The notes beneath the pieces were generated by a model. It saw only the letters and a program-made list of their open reading frames with translations, made no database searches and was not told the DNA's origin. This document shows, one piece after another, positions 35,816 to 49,800 of a stretch of 64,000 bases of DNA. The position numbers and the translations under genes are program-made. How positions within the stretch are numbered: the first letter of the stretch is position 1; every line of letters begins with the position of its first letter. Origin of the DNA: Streptomyces cellostaticus (GTDB taxonomy: Bacteria > Actinomycetota > Actinomycetes > Streptomycetales > Streptomycetaceae); contig NZ_JALLIN010000001.1 of NCBI RefSeq assembly GCF_023630175.1, positions 186,001-250,000 on the forward strand. The letters are read 5' to 3'.

Positions 35816-35868
35816 GATGTCTCCTCGTGCGGGGAGGGAATCGGTGGCGGGTGCGGGCGGGGCGGGCG

Positions 35869-37746
35869 TCAGCGGGTGAGAGCCGCCACCGCGTCGGCGT
35901 ACTCGGTGACCTCCGACGCCTCGAACACCAGGTGCATCGGCACCTCGATGCCGGTGCGCTCCTCCAGTTCCCGGACGGCGCGGACGGCGCGGAACGAGTC
36001 GCCGCCGAGGGCGAAGAAGTCGTCGTCCGGACCGACTGCCGGGACGCCGAGGACCGCCGCCCAGATCTCCGCGACGACGGCCGCCAGGTCCGCTTCCCCG
36101 GCCGGGGTGCCCGTGCCGGGGGCGGCGGGCGCGGAGACGGGAACGGCGGCCCCGGGGGCGGCGGGCGCCGGTGCGGATCCGGCCGCGGTGGGCAGGGCCC
36201 CGACGGCGCGGGCGGTCAGTTCGGCGTGGTCGAGCTTGCCGTTCGGGGTCAGCGGGAACCGCTCCAGGAGGACCACGGCGGCCGGCACCATGTGCGCGGG
36301 GAGCCGGTCGGCGAGGGCGGCCCGTACGCGTTCCGCCCCGCCCCGCGCGGCACCGTCGGGCGCCGGGCCGCCCGGGGCGCCGTCCAGGACCAGGAAGCAG
36401 ACCAGGCGCGTCTCGTGTCCCGTGCCGTCGGCGACCACGGCCGCCTGACGCACCCCGGGCACGCCCAGCGCGGTGCCCTCGATCTCGCCCGGCTCGACGC
36501 GGAAGCCGCGGATCTTGACCTGCCGGTCGACCCGGCCCAGGTACTCCAGCCGCCCCGGCGCGACCTCCCGCACCAGGTCCCCGGAGCGGTACAGGACGCC
36601 TGCGGACGGGTCGACGGGGTCGGGGACGAAGCGTTCGGCGGTGAGCTCGGGTCGGTCGTGGTAGCCGAGGGACACGCCCACACCGCCGATGTACAGCTCG
36701 CCCGGCTCGCCCTGCGGCACGGGCCGGCCCCGCTCGTCGAGGATCCGCAGCGTCGTGTCCTCGATGGCCGAGCCGATCAGGACGGTCTCCGGGTCCGGGT
36801 CGCGCGGGCACACCCAGGCGGTGCAGTACATGGTGCACTCGCTCGGCCCGTACAGGTTGCTGAGGGTGGCGCGGGAGCGGCTGTGGAACCGGCGTACGAG
36901 CTCCGGGCTCAGCGCCTCGCCGCCGGTGAGGACCTGCCGCAGCCCGTCGACGCGCTCTCCGGGGCCCAGCGCCAGCAGGAACAGCTCCAGCAGCGACACG
37001 ACCCACCACACCGTCGTGACGCGCTGGTCGCGGATGAGCCGGGCCAGGTGCTCCGGGTCGCGGTGGCGGCCCGGAGCGACGATCACGACGGCCGCGCCGT
37101 GCAGCAGCGGCCAGTACACCTCCACCAGGAACATGTCGAAGGTGCAGGCCGTGTGGTGCAGCACCCGGTCGTCCGCGTCGATGGGGTGGCTGCCCTGGAG
37201 GGACCGCAGGCGGGCGGTCACCCCGCGGTGGCTGAGCAGGGAGCCCTTGGGACGGCCTGTCGAGCCGGAGGTGTAGATGACCACGGCGGGGCGGTCGGCG
37301 AGGGCGTCCGCCGGGGCGAAGCCGTCCGGGGCGGGGGCCTCGGCGCACTCCTCCACGGTCAGGACGCGGGTGCCGAGCCCGTCGGGCAGCCCGGAACGCA
37401 GCGCGTCGGAGGTGAGGACGAGGCGGGGCGTGCTGTCCTCCAGCAGGAAGTGCACGCGCTCGCGGGGGTTGGCCATGTCGATGGCCACGTGGGCGCCGCC
37501 GGCGAGGACGACGGCCGCCACCGCGATCACGAAGTCGGCGGAGCGCTCCAGCAGGACCGCGACCCGGTCGCCGGGGCGGACGCCGCGCTCCCGCAGGAGC
37601 GCCGCGGTGCGCACGGCACGGTCCCTGACCTCCCCGGCGAGGACGACGTCGCCGCCGTCGATGATCGCGGGGAGGTCGGGGTGGGCGTCCCAGCGGGCGA
37701 GCAGGGCCGTGTCGAGGCGGTGGGCGGCGTCAGCGGGCGTTTCCAT
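35869..37746 (-). CDS. NRPS adenylation-thiolation protein (A-T), no C domain
   Basis: A 625-residue A-T didomain. Core motifs include IYTSGSTGRPKGSLL (A3), FDMFLVEVYWPL (A4), NLYGPSECTMY (A5), YRSGDLVRE (A7) and LTPNGKLDHAEL (A10). The carrier site is FFALGGDSFRAV with Ser584 as phosphopantetheine site. Aligned by hand to GrsA, the specificity residues read D-M-V-W-L-G-L-M-Y-K, which I do not recognise. With no condensation domain it can only load a residue: as a starter unit, or onto a partner in trans. It is the next-to-last gene of the operon, followed by an aminotransferase that may supply its substrate. The ATG follows an AAAGG. Confidence 0.92.
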   Translation of the reverse strand: METPADAAHRLDTALLARWDAHPDLPAIIDGGDVVLAGEVRDRAVRTAALLRERGVRPGDRVAVLLERSADFVIAVAAVVLAGGAHVAIDMANPRERVHFLLEDSTPRLVLTSDALRSGLPDGLGTRVLTVEECAEAPAPDGFAPADALADRPAVVIYTSGSTGRPKGSLLSHRGVTARLRSLQGSHPIDADDRVLHHTACTFDMFLVEVYWPLLHGAAVVIVAPGRHRDPEHLARLIRDQRVTTVWWVVSLLELFLLALGPGERVDGLRQVLTGGEALSPELVRRFHSRSRATLSNLYGPSECTMYCTAWVCPRDPDPETVLIGSAIEDTTLRILDERGRPVPQGEPGELYIGGVGVSLGYHDRPELTAERFVPDPVDPSAGVLYRSGDLVREVAPGRLEYLGRVDRQVKIRGFRVEPGEIEGTALGVPGVRQAAVVADGTGHETRLVCFLVLDGAPGGPAPDGAARGGAERVRAALADRLPAHMVPAAVVLLERFPLTPNGKLDHAELTARAVGALPTAAGSAPAPAAPGAAVPVSAPAAPGTGTPAGEADLAAVVAEIWAAVLGVPAVGPDDDFFALGGDSFRAVRAVRELEERTGIEVPMHLVFEASEVTEYADAVAALTR

Positions 37747-37766
37747 GGCGGGGGGACCTTTCTGGG

Positions 37767-40939
<3,173 letters not shown>

Positions 40940-40943
<4 letters not shown>

Positions 40944-43900
40944 GGGGTGTCCTCTCCGGACCGGAACAGGTGCATGACCTGGGCCAGGTCCTCGGTGCTG
41001 AGGTCCGCCTCGGGGAAGTGCCCAGGTGCGTCGGCGGACGGACTGGCGCCGGGGGCGTGGCTCGGGGCGGGTGCGGCGGGTGTCGCGGATGCGTCTGGTG
41101 CGGCAGGCGGGGTGGCGGCGTCGGCCCCGGGTACGGGGCCGGCCGCGGTCTCAGCCCGCGCCTCGGCGATCCTGCGGGCGAGGGCGCCGGGGGTGGGGTG
41201 GGCGAAGATGTCGCCGGGTGACACGGGCAGTCCGGCGCCGCGCATCTGGGCGGCGATCTGCACGATGACCAGCGAGTCGGCGCCCAGTTCGAACAGGTTG
41301 GCGTCGCTCGCCACGGCGGGCAGCCCGAGCATGGCGGCCCAGATGCGGGCGATGCGGGACGGGACGCCCTCCGGCGCCTCGCCGTCCTGTCCCGCCTCGG
41401 GCCCGGCGTCTGCCGCCGAGGGCGCCCGCCCGGGGTGCGGCGCCGTCCCGGCGCGGGGGGTGACCAGGACGTGGGCGAGGTGCGGGTTGGCGAGGACGCG
41501 TGCGAGGGCGCGCAGCCCCTCCGCCGTAGGGATGCCGTCGGTGTGCGCGGCGGAGGCGTCCTGCGGGGCGGGGTCGTTCCGTACGGCCGTCCCGGCGGGC
41601 ACCGGGCGCAGCACGAAGCCCTCCACGGTGACCACGGGGTCGCCTTCGCGGTCGGTGAGGACGACGTCCGCGACGAGGGTCGCGTCCTCGGCGGCCGGGT
41701 CGCCGGAGCGCAGCGTCACCAGGGCATGCCCCTCGTCCGGTATCTCCTGATATGCCGTCAGCTTTCCGTAGGCGACGGGGAGGTGGCTCCCGGTGGCCTG
41801 GGCGACGGCGCCCGTGGCCGCGTCGAGCAGCGCCGGGTGCAGCGGGTGGGCCGCGGTGTCGGCGCGGTACTCCTCCGGGAGGCGCAGCGTCAGCAGCAGG
41901 TGCCGCTCGCCGTCCCGGCCGGGCCGCGCGGGCCGGCCGGTGCGGGTGACGCAGGCCCAGCGGGGCCCCGTCTCGAGCAGCCCGCGCCGCGCGGCCTTCG
42001 GCGCTTCGGCGCCCGTTCCCCCGGGCCCGTCGGACACGGTGCCGTCGGACACGGCGGCGGACGCGAGGGAGACGCGGGCGGGGCGGGGCCCGCCATGGGG
42101 CCGGATGCGGCCCTGGGCGTGGGGCCGGACGGTGGCGGTCGAACGCACCTCCCAGTCGTGGCCGCCGTCCGCGTGGGGCCGCAGCCGTACGGCGACGACG
42201 GGGGCGTCCTCCTGCGGTATCCGGACCGGCGCGGTGAAGACGGCGTCCAGTTCGACGGCGCCCCCGGCCGCCCGACGGGCGTCGCCGTCGCCGTCCGGGT
42301 GCGCGAGCGCGCGGCGGGCGGCCACGGCGAGGTCGAGCAGGGCGGTGCCGGGCAGCACCGGCTCACCGGCCATGCGGTGCTCGCGGGACAGCCACGACGT
42401 GTGCGGGCCGTCGCGGAGGACGAGTTCGGTCCAGCCGCCGGGCGCCGCGCGGCGGGCCGCGAACAGCGGGTGGTCCAGCGGCTCGTCGGCGTCCGTCGTG
42501 CGGGCCGGGGCGGTGGCGGCCACCGCCATGCCCGTCTGCGACCAGCGGTCCCAGCCGATGGACACGGCCGTGTCGGTCGTGTGGGCGAAGCTGTCGAGGA
42601 AGGCGTTGGCCGCCGCGTAGTCGGCCTGCCCGGCCGCACCGGCCACGGCGAGCACCGAGGAGCACAGCACCATGAGGGGCTGGTCCGCCTCGGTGAGCCG
42701 GTGCAGGAGCACGGTGCCGCGGACCTTCGGCTCCAGTACGCGGGCGATGTCGTCGGGCGCGCGCAGCGCCAGCACCCCACCGCCGGGCAGCCCGGCGGCG
42801 TGGACGACGCCGGCGATCCGGCCGTACCGCTCACGGACCTCGTCCAGCGCGGCCGTCAGGGCCCGCTCGTCGGACACGTCGCACTGGACGACGCACACCT
42901 CGGCGCCCTTCCCGGCGAGCCGGTCCAGGGCGTCCGCCAGGGCGGGCGGGCACTGCGGGGCCGGTTCGGCGCCCTCGGGCCGGATGACGTGCCGGGCCGG
43001 GCCGTCCGCCACGGGGCGGCGGGTGACCAGGACCAGGATGCGGCCGGGTGCGGCGAGCCGCTCCGCGACGGCGCCGCCGATGCCGCCGAGGCCGCCGGTG
43101 ACCAGCCAGGTCCCGTCGGGCAGCGGGCCCGGGCCCCGGCCGGGCGGGGTCAGTGCGGGCGGCGCCGGGACCGGGACGAGCCGTGAGCGGCCCCGGACGG
43201 CGACGACCGGCTCCGCGGCGCCCGCCCCGTCCGCGCCGGGGGGTGTGCCGGCGGCGCCGCACGGGGCCGCGAGCGTGGCGAGTTCGGTGACGACCGCGCG
43301 GGCCGCGCGGGCGGGCCCGGAGCCCGTACGGGGGAAGCGCTCCAGGTCGAGGACGCGCACCGCGCAGTCCGGCAGCTCGTGGGGCAGTACGCGGGCCGGG
43401 CCGGTGGCGGCGGCGGCGTGCGGGGCGCCGGGGCGCCGCCCGGCCACGGCGAGGGCGTCCTCGGTGACCAGCAGCAGGCGCAGCGGCCGGTCGGGGAAGC
43501 GGTCGCCGAGGGCCCGGCAGAGCGCGGCCGGGACGGTGACGGCGCGCAGCGCGCACCGGGCGACGGTGTCGGCGGAGGCGTCGTCCAGGGCGGGGTCGTC
43601 GGCGGCCCAGCAGGACACGACGGCGTCCGGAGCCTGGCCGCGGGCGGCCAGTTCGGCGGCGAGCGCGGCGAACGCGCCGGGGTGGTCGGGGTCCAGCAGG
43701 TGGCCGTCCCGGTCGCCGTCGCCGCCGTCGGCCGCGAGGCCGTCCGGCAGGCCGGGGCCGCCGACGCGCACCCGGTGAACGCGCGCGCCCTGCCCGGCCA
43801 GGCGGTCCGCGACCGCGTCGGAGAGGCCGCCCTCGTCGGCCAGGAGCAGGACGCTGCCCGGTGCGGCGGCGGCCGTCGCGGAAGGCAGGGAGGGCACCCA

Positions 43901-46801
43901 GTCGAGGACGCGCAGCCACCCGTCGAGCGGGGCGCCGTCCCCCGCCGCGGTGCCATCGTCCGTCGTGGCCGTGCGGCCGGAGGAACCGGCCGGGGACGCG
44001 GCGGGAGAAACGGCCGGGGACGCGGGAGAGGAGCCCGCGAGCGCCTCGGCGGGAGCGGCGGCGGCCTCCTGGGCGGCCGCCGCGGCGGGCCGGAACCAGT
44101 GGCTGGTCCGGGCGAACGGGTACGTCGGCAGCGCGACCTTGCGCCGCCCGGCCCGCTCCCCCAGCGCCGTCCAGTCGATGTCGGCGCCGCGCTCCCACAG
44201 CCGGGCCACCGCGGTGAGCCGTGCCGGGGGCTCGTCACCGCCGCGGGGCGCGCCGAGCACCGGCAGCGCGGTCCGGCCGGTGCCGAGCGTGCGGCGGGCG
44301 AACCCGGTGAGCGCCGTTCCCGGCCCGGCCTCCAGCAGGGTGACGCCGTCGGGCAGGGCGCGCAGCGCGTCGGCGAACCGCACGGGCTGCCGCAGCTGCC
44401 GCGCCCAGTACGCGGGCGACGCGGCCTCCTCGGCGGTGAGTGGCCGTCCGGTCAGGGAGGAGATCACCGGCACGGAGGGCGCGCGCACCGGAGTGGCGGC
44501 GACGAGCGCGGCGAAGTCGTCGAGGAGCCCGTCCGCGTGGCGGGTGTGGAAGGCGTGCCGCACGGCCAGCCGGCGGGCCGGTACGCCCCGGGCCTCCAGA
44601 AGTTCCGCGAGGCGGGCCACCGCACCGGGCGGGCCTGCGACGACGGTCCGGTCGGGCGCGTTGACGGCGGCGATCTCCGGCGTGCCGGGCGCGGCGGCGT
44701 CGCCGGACCAGGGGCCGGAGTCCGCGATGAGGGCGCGCAGCTCCGACTCGGGCAGTGGCACGGCGAGCATCCCGCCCTCCGGCATCCCCCCCATCAGCGC
44801 GCCGCGCCGTACGACGAGGCGGGCGGCGTCCGACAGGGTGAACACCCCGGCGGTGCAGGCGGCGGCCAGTTCGCCGACGCTGTGCCCGGCGACCGCGACG
44901 GGGCGGACGCCGAGTGCGGCCCACCACTCCGTCAGTGCGGAGGCGACGGCGAACAGCGCGGGCTGGGCCACCTCCGTACGGTCCAGGCCGCCCGGGTGGG
45001 CCGGGTCGAGGAGGAGGGCGCGCAGGGGCGCGTCGGTCCACGGGCGCAGGGCGTCGAGGCAGCGGTCGAGGGCATCCCGGAAGGCGGGTTCGCGGGCGTA
45101 CGGCTCGGCGGCCATGCCGGGCGTCCCGGCGCCCTGGCCGGGGTAGAGGAACGCCGCCCCGGCGAAGACACCCCCGGCGCGCACGGGCTCGGCGGACGCC
45201 CCGGACGAAGGTGCGGCGGACGCGCCGGACCGGGGCTCGGCGGTGCCGAGGGCGGCTGTGCGGCCGGGCGCGACGGTGACGGCGCGCCGCCACGGGTGCG
45301 GGTCGCGGCCCGTCTGGAGGGTGTGGGCCGCGTCGGCGAGGGCCGGGGCGCCTGGCGCGGTGAGTGCCTCGCCCAGCCGTCCGGCGAGGCGGTCCAGCGC
45401 CTCGGGGCCGCGGGCGGACAGCGGCAGCACCTGCCAGGCGTCGTCCGTCCCCGCGGCGGGACGGCGGGCGGCGGGCGGCGGGTCCTGGAGGACCACGTGG
45501 GCGTTGGTGCCGCCGATGCCGAAGGAGCTGACGCCCGCCGTACGGGTGCCGTCGGCACCGGGCCACGGTTCGGGCGCGGTGAGCACCCGGAAGCGATCCG
45601 GGTCGAGGTCGGGTGAGGGACGCGTGAAGTGCGCGATGGGCAGCAGCGTGCGGTGCTGGAGGGCGAGGACCGTCTTGATGAACCCGGCCATGCCCGCGCA
45701 GGTGTCGAGGTGCCCGACGTTGGACTTGACCGCGCCGAGGACCCGGCTCGCGTCCGGCGCCGCGGCGAACACCCGGTTCAGGGCGGTCAGTTCGATGCGG
45801 TCGCCGAGGGCGGTGCCGGTGCCGTGGGCCTCGACGCAGGAGACGTCCTCGGGGCCCACCCCGGCGACGGACTGCGCGGCGGTGATGACGCGCACCTGCC
45901 CGTCAAGCCCGGGCGCGGTGAACCCGACCTTCCGGTCGCCGTCGTTGTTGACGGCCGAGCCGAGGAGCACGGCCCGTACCGTGTCGCCGTCCGCGACGGC
46001 GTCGGCGAGCCGCTTGAGGACGACGACGCCCACACCGCTGCCGAACACGGTGCCGGTGGCCGAGGCGTCGAACGGCCGGCAGTGGCCGTCCTCCGACAGG
46101 ATGCCGCCCTCGGTGTGCAGGTAGCCGAGGCCCTGCCCGACGCCCGCCGACACGGCCCCGGCGAGGGCGACGTCGCACTCGCCGCTGAGCAGCGCCTCGC
46201 CCGCCAGGTGGACCGCCACCAGGGCGGACGAGCAGGCGCTCTGCACGCTCAGGCTGGGCCCGGTCAGGCCGAGGCGGTAGGAGGTCTGCGTCGCCAGGTA
46301 GTCCTTGTCGCCCGCCGCCAGCCACTGCACGTCCGCGCGGTGGCCCAACTCGGCGGCGTGCGGCAGCAGATGGTGGGTGAGGTACGAGTTGAACCCGGCC
46401 GACGCGTACACGCCCACGCCGCCCGCCGCGTCCCGCACGCGCTGGCCCGCGTCCTCCAGGGCCGCCACCGCGCACTGGAGGAACAGCCGCTGCTGGGGGT
46501 CCATGAGCGCGGCGTCGGCGGGGGTGATCCCGAAGTACTCGGCGTCGAACTCGTCGATGCCCTCCAGGACGCCCCCGGCGGGCACGAACCGGGGGTCGTC
46601 CAGCCGGTCGGCAGGCACGCCGCGGGCGGCCAGCTCGTCGCGGCCGCGGAACGTGACGGTGTCGCGGCCCGCGAGCAGGTTCTCCCAGAAGGCCCCGGCG
46701 TCGGACGCGCCGGGAAACCGGCAAGCGAGTCCGGTGACGGCGATCGCGTCCGGCAGGTCCGGTGAGCCGTCGTGGGCGCTGCCGGTGTCCTGACTGGTCA
46801 T
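40940..46801 (-). CDS. Type I PKS module KS-AT-KR-DH-carrier
   Basis: A 1,953-residue PKS. The KS (~18-445) has QSACSSAL with Cys190, EAHGTGTALGD and KSNVGHLD. The AT (~600-920) has GHSVGE with Ser641 and HAFH, which indicates malonyl-CoA. The KR (~1225-1420) has VTGGLGGIGG and the Ser/Tyr/Asn set in CSSVLAVAG...DYAAANAF. A DH-like region (~1460-1755) lies after the KR, with EHRMAGEPVLPG (His1475) and HPALLDAATG (Asp1660; the usual Gln/His four residues on is Gly). The carrier has ELGADSLVI with Ser1843. A Pro/Ala linker ends in DLSTEDLAQVMHLF, a docking-like helix. The ATG follows AAGGAG. It should extend the thiazole from the upstream NRPS. Confidence 0.93.
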
Positions 46802-46895
46802 GAGGTCCTTCTCCTTAGGGCGGTACGAGACGCGAGCGCGGGGGGCGCGGCGCGGACGGGGATCCGGGCGGGGAGCCCCGTCCGCGCGGGCCGCC

Positions 46896-49800
46896 TCAGT
46901 CGGCGGCCGGGCTGCCGGGGCCCTGGGCGCGGCGGGCGGCACGCCGCCGCTCGTGGTGCCGACGCCGTCCGGCGGGGGGTTCGGCGCCCTCCTCGTCGGC
47001 CGGGGTGTCCGGCCCGGCGGGCGGGGCCGCGTCGGCGGAACCGGACCAGGCGGCGGTCACCGGCGCGGCGGGGGCCGGGGCGGGCGCCGGGGACCGGTCG
47101 AGCAGTTCGGCCAGGAGCCTTACCGTCGGGCGGTCGAACATGTCGACGACCGACAGCTCCGTGCCGAACTCCTCGGTGATCCGGCGCTGGAGGCGCACCA
47201 GGTGGATGGAGGTCGCGCCCGCGTCGAAGAAGTTCGTGTCGACGGCGATCTCCTGGCCGTCCAGCACCTCCCGCCACAGCGCGGAGACCTGTTCCACGGT
47301 GGATCCTCGCAGCGGGCCCCGGCCGTCGGCCGGGACCGGCGCCGCCGAGGCGGCCGGAACGGCGCCGCCCGCGACGGCGGGGACGGCGGCGACCGGCGTG
47401 GCCGGCGGCACGGCCGCGGCGCCCGCCACCGGCGGCGCGGCCGAAGACGCGGCGGAGGGTTCTCGCGCCTCGCCCAGCCGGGCCAGCGCCTTGCGGTCGA
47501 CCTTGCCGTTGGCCGACAGCGGCAGCGCGTCCACTGCCCGCACGTGCCGGGGCACCATGTACGCGGGAAGCCTGCGCGCCAGTTCGGCGCGGAGCTCCGC
47601 CGCCCACGCCTCCGGATCGCCGAGGCCGGCGGCGGCCGCGTCGGGCAGGCCGCCCAGCAGCGTGTGCAGCACCGTCTGGTCGTCCTCCAGACCCAGGACG
47701 CGGTGCAGCGGCTCGGCGTACACGTCGCCGACCGGGCACAGCCCGATCCGGCAGTCGGCGGCGCGCTGCCGCAGCAGCTGCGCCATCGCGCCGGCCTCCA
47801 GCAACGTGAAGGGGCGCGCGAGTTCGCCGTAGACGGGCGCCACGGCCGCGTTCCTGGCCACCAGGTACACGGCGAAACGGGCCGCCCCGGCCAGCGGACG
47901 GTTGAACTCCCCGAACAGCGCCGGGTCGAGGGCCCGTCCGGCGCCCTCCGGTCCGTCGAGCGCCACCAGGGCGGGGCCCGCCGGGTCCAGGTAGTACGTT
48001 CCGGAGCCGATTCCGTCGACGCCGCCCGGTGCCACCGCGACGTACGTCTGCACCGGGTAGAGACCGCCCGCCGAGCCGTACGCGTAGCGCGGCACGCCGT
48101 CGTCGTCCTGCCGGGCGAGCACGGTGAGCAGGGCGTACAGGCCGGAGGCCGGGACCGGCCCGCGGCCGAAGCGGGTCGCGGCGCCGCGCCCGGCGGACGC
48201 GGCCCGCAGTTCGCGGGTGTCGGCGGGCAGGGCGAACGGGACGATCTCGCGGCCCGCGAGGTCCCGGCGCCGCCCCGGCTGGCTCAGCCGGGTCTCCAGC
48301 CGGCGTACCCGCTCGGCGTCCAGCGGGGCACCGCCCGCGGCGGGTGCGGCGTCCGTCGCTCCCGCGTCCGCCTCCCCGGAGCGGACCTGCGCCGCCGGTG
48401 CGGCCTCGCGCACCACGTACACGGCGAGCTGCGCCGACGTGCCGGAGCCCTCGACGAGGGCGGCTGCCTCGCGGACGCCGTCCGTCCGGACGAGCGCGGC
48501 CTCGATCTCGCCCAGCTCGATCCGCATGCCACGCACCTTGACCTGCGAGTCCTCCCGGCCGAGGAACTCCAGTTCGCCGTCCGGGTGGAGGCGGGCCAGG
48601 TCGCCGGTGCGGTACAGGCGCTCGCCCGTCACCGGGTGCTCGGGGAAGGCGCGGGCGGTCGGCGCGGGCGCGTTGCGGTAGCCGGTGGCCAGGCCGACGC
48701 CGCCGATGAACAGGGCGCCCGGCACACCGCTGGGCCGCAGCCGGAACGCGTCGTCGAGGACGTACATCCGCTGGTTCCGCATGGGCCGCCCGTACGGGAT
48801 GCTCGGCCGGTCCGGGTCGACGGTGCCGACCGGGTGGAGCACCGACCAGATCGACGCCTCGGTGGCGCCGCCCAGGCTGATCACCTCGGCCTTCGGGGCG
48901 ACCCGCCGGATGTGGCCGGGCATGCCGACCGGGATCCAGTCGCCGCTCAGCATGACCAGGCGCAGGGACTCGACGTCCGCCGCCGGGTTGCCGGAGGCGT
49001 GGACGAGCAGCATCTCCATGAGGGCCGGTACGGAGTTCCAGACGGTGACCGCGTGCTCGGCTACGAGCCGCGCCCAGCGGACCGGGTCGCGCTCGTCGCC
49101 GGGGCCGGGCAGCACGAGCGCCGCGCCGGCCGCGAGGGTGCCGAAGATGTCGTACACGGACAGGTCGAAGCCGAGCGACGACAGGCCGAACAGGCGGTCC
49201 TCGGCGTGGACGCCGAACCGTTCGTTGATGTCGGTGACGGTGTTGAGGGCGCCCCGGTGGTCGGTCATCACGCCCTTCGGCTCGCCGGTGGAGCCGGAGG
49301 TGTAGATGACGTACGCCAGGTCGCCGGGGGCGGTCGCGGGCCGCGGGTTCCGGCCGGAGCCCAGGGCGGTGCCGCGGTCGACGGCGTCGCCGAACCGCAG
49401 AACCGTCACACCGTCGGGCGCCGCGTCCCCCGCCGGGTGGCCGTTCGGGAGGACGTCCGGGAGCAGCAGGGCGACGGCCCCGGCGTGGGCGAGGGAGCGG
49501 GCCACACGGTCGGCGGGCAGCCCGCTGTCGAGCGGCAGGTAGGCGCCGCCCGCCCGCAGGACGCCGATCGCGGAGGCGACCTGCTCCCAGCCCCGGTGGG
49601 CGAGGACGCCGACGAGGTCGCCGTCCCGCACCCCGGCGTCGCCCAGGGCGCGGGCGACGGCCAGGGAGGCCCGGTCCAGTTCGCCGTAGGTGACGGTGCC
49701 GGTGGCCGAGACGACGGCGGTGCGGTCCGGTTCGCGGGCGGCGCGCGCCAGGAACGGCTCGTGCAGCAGCCCGTCCGGCAGCGGCCCGTCGGTGGCGTTG

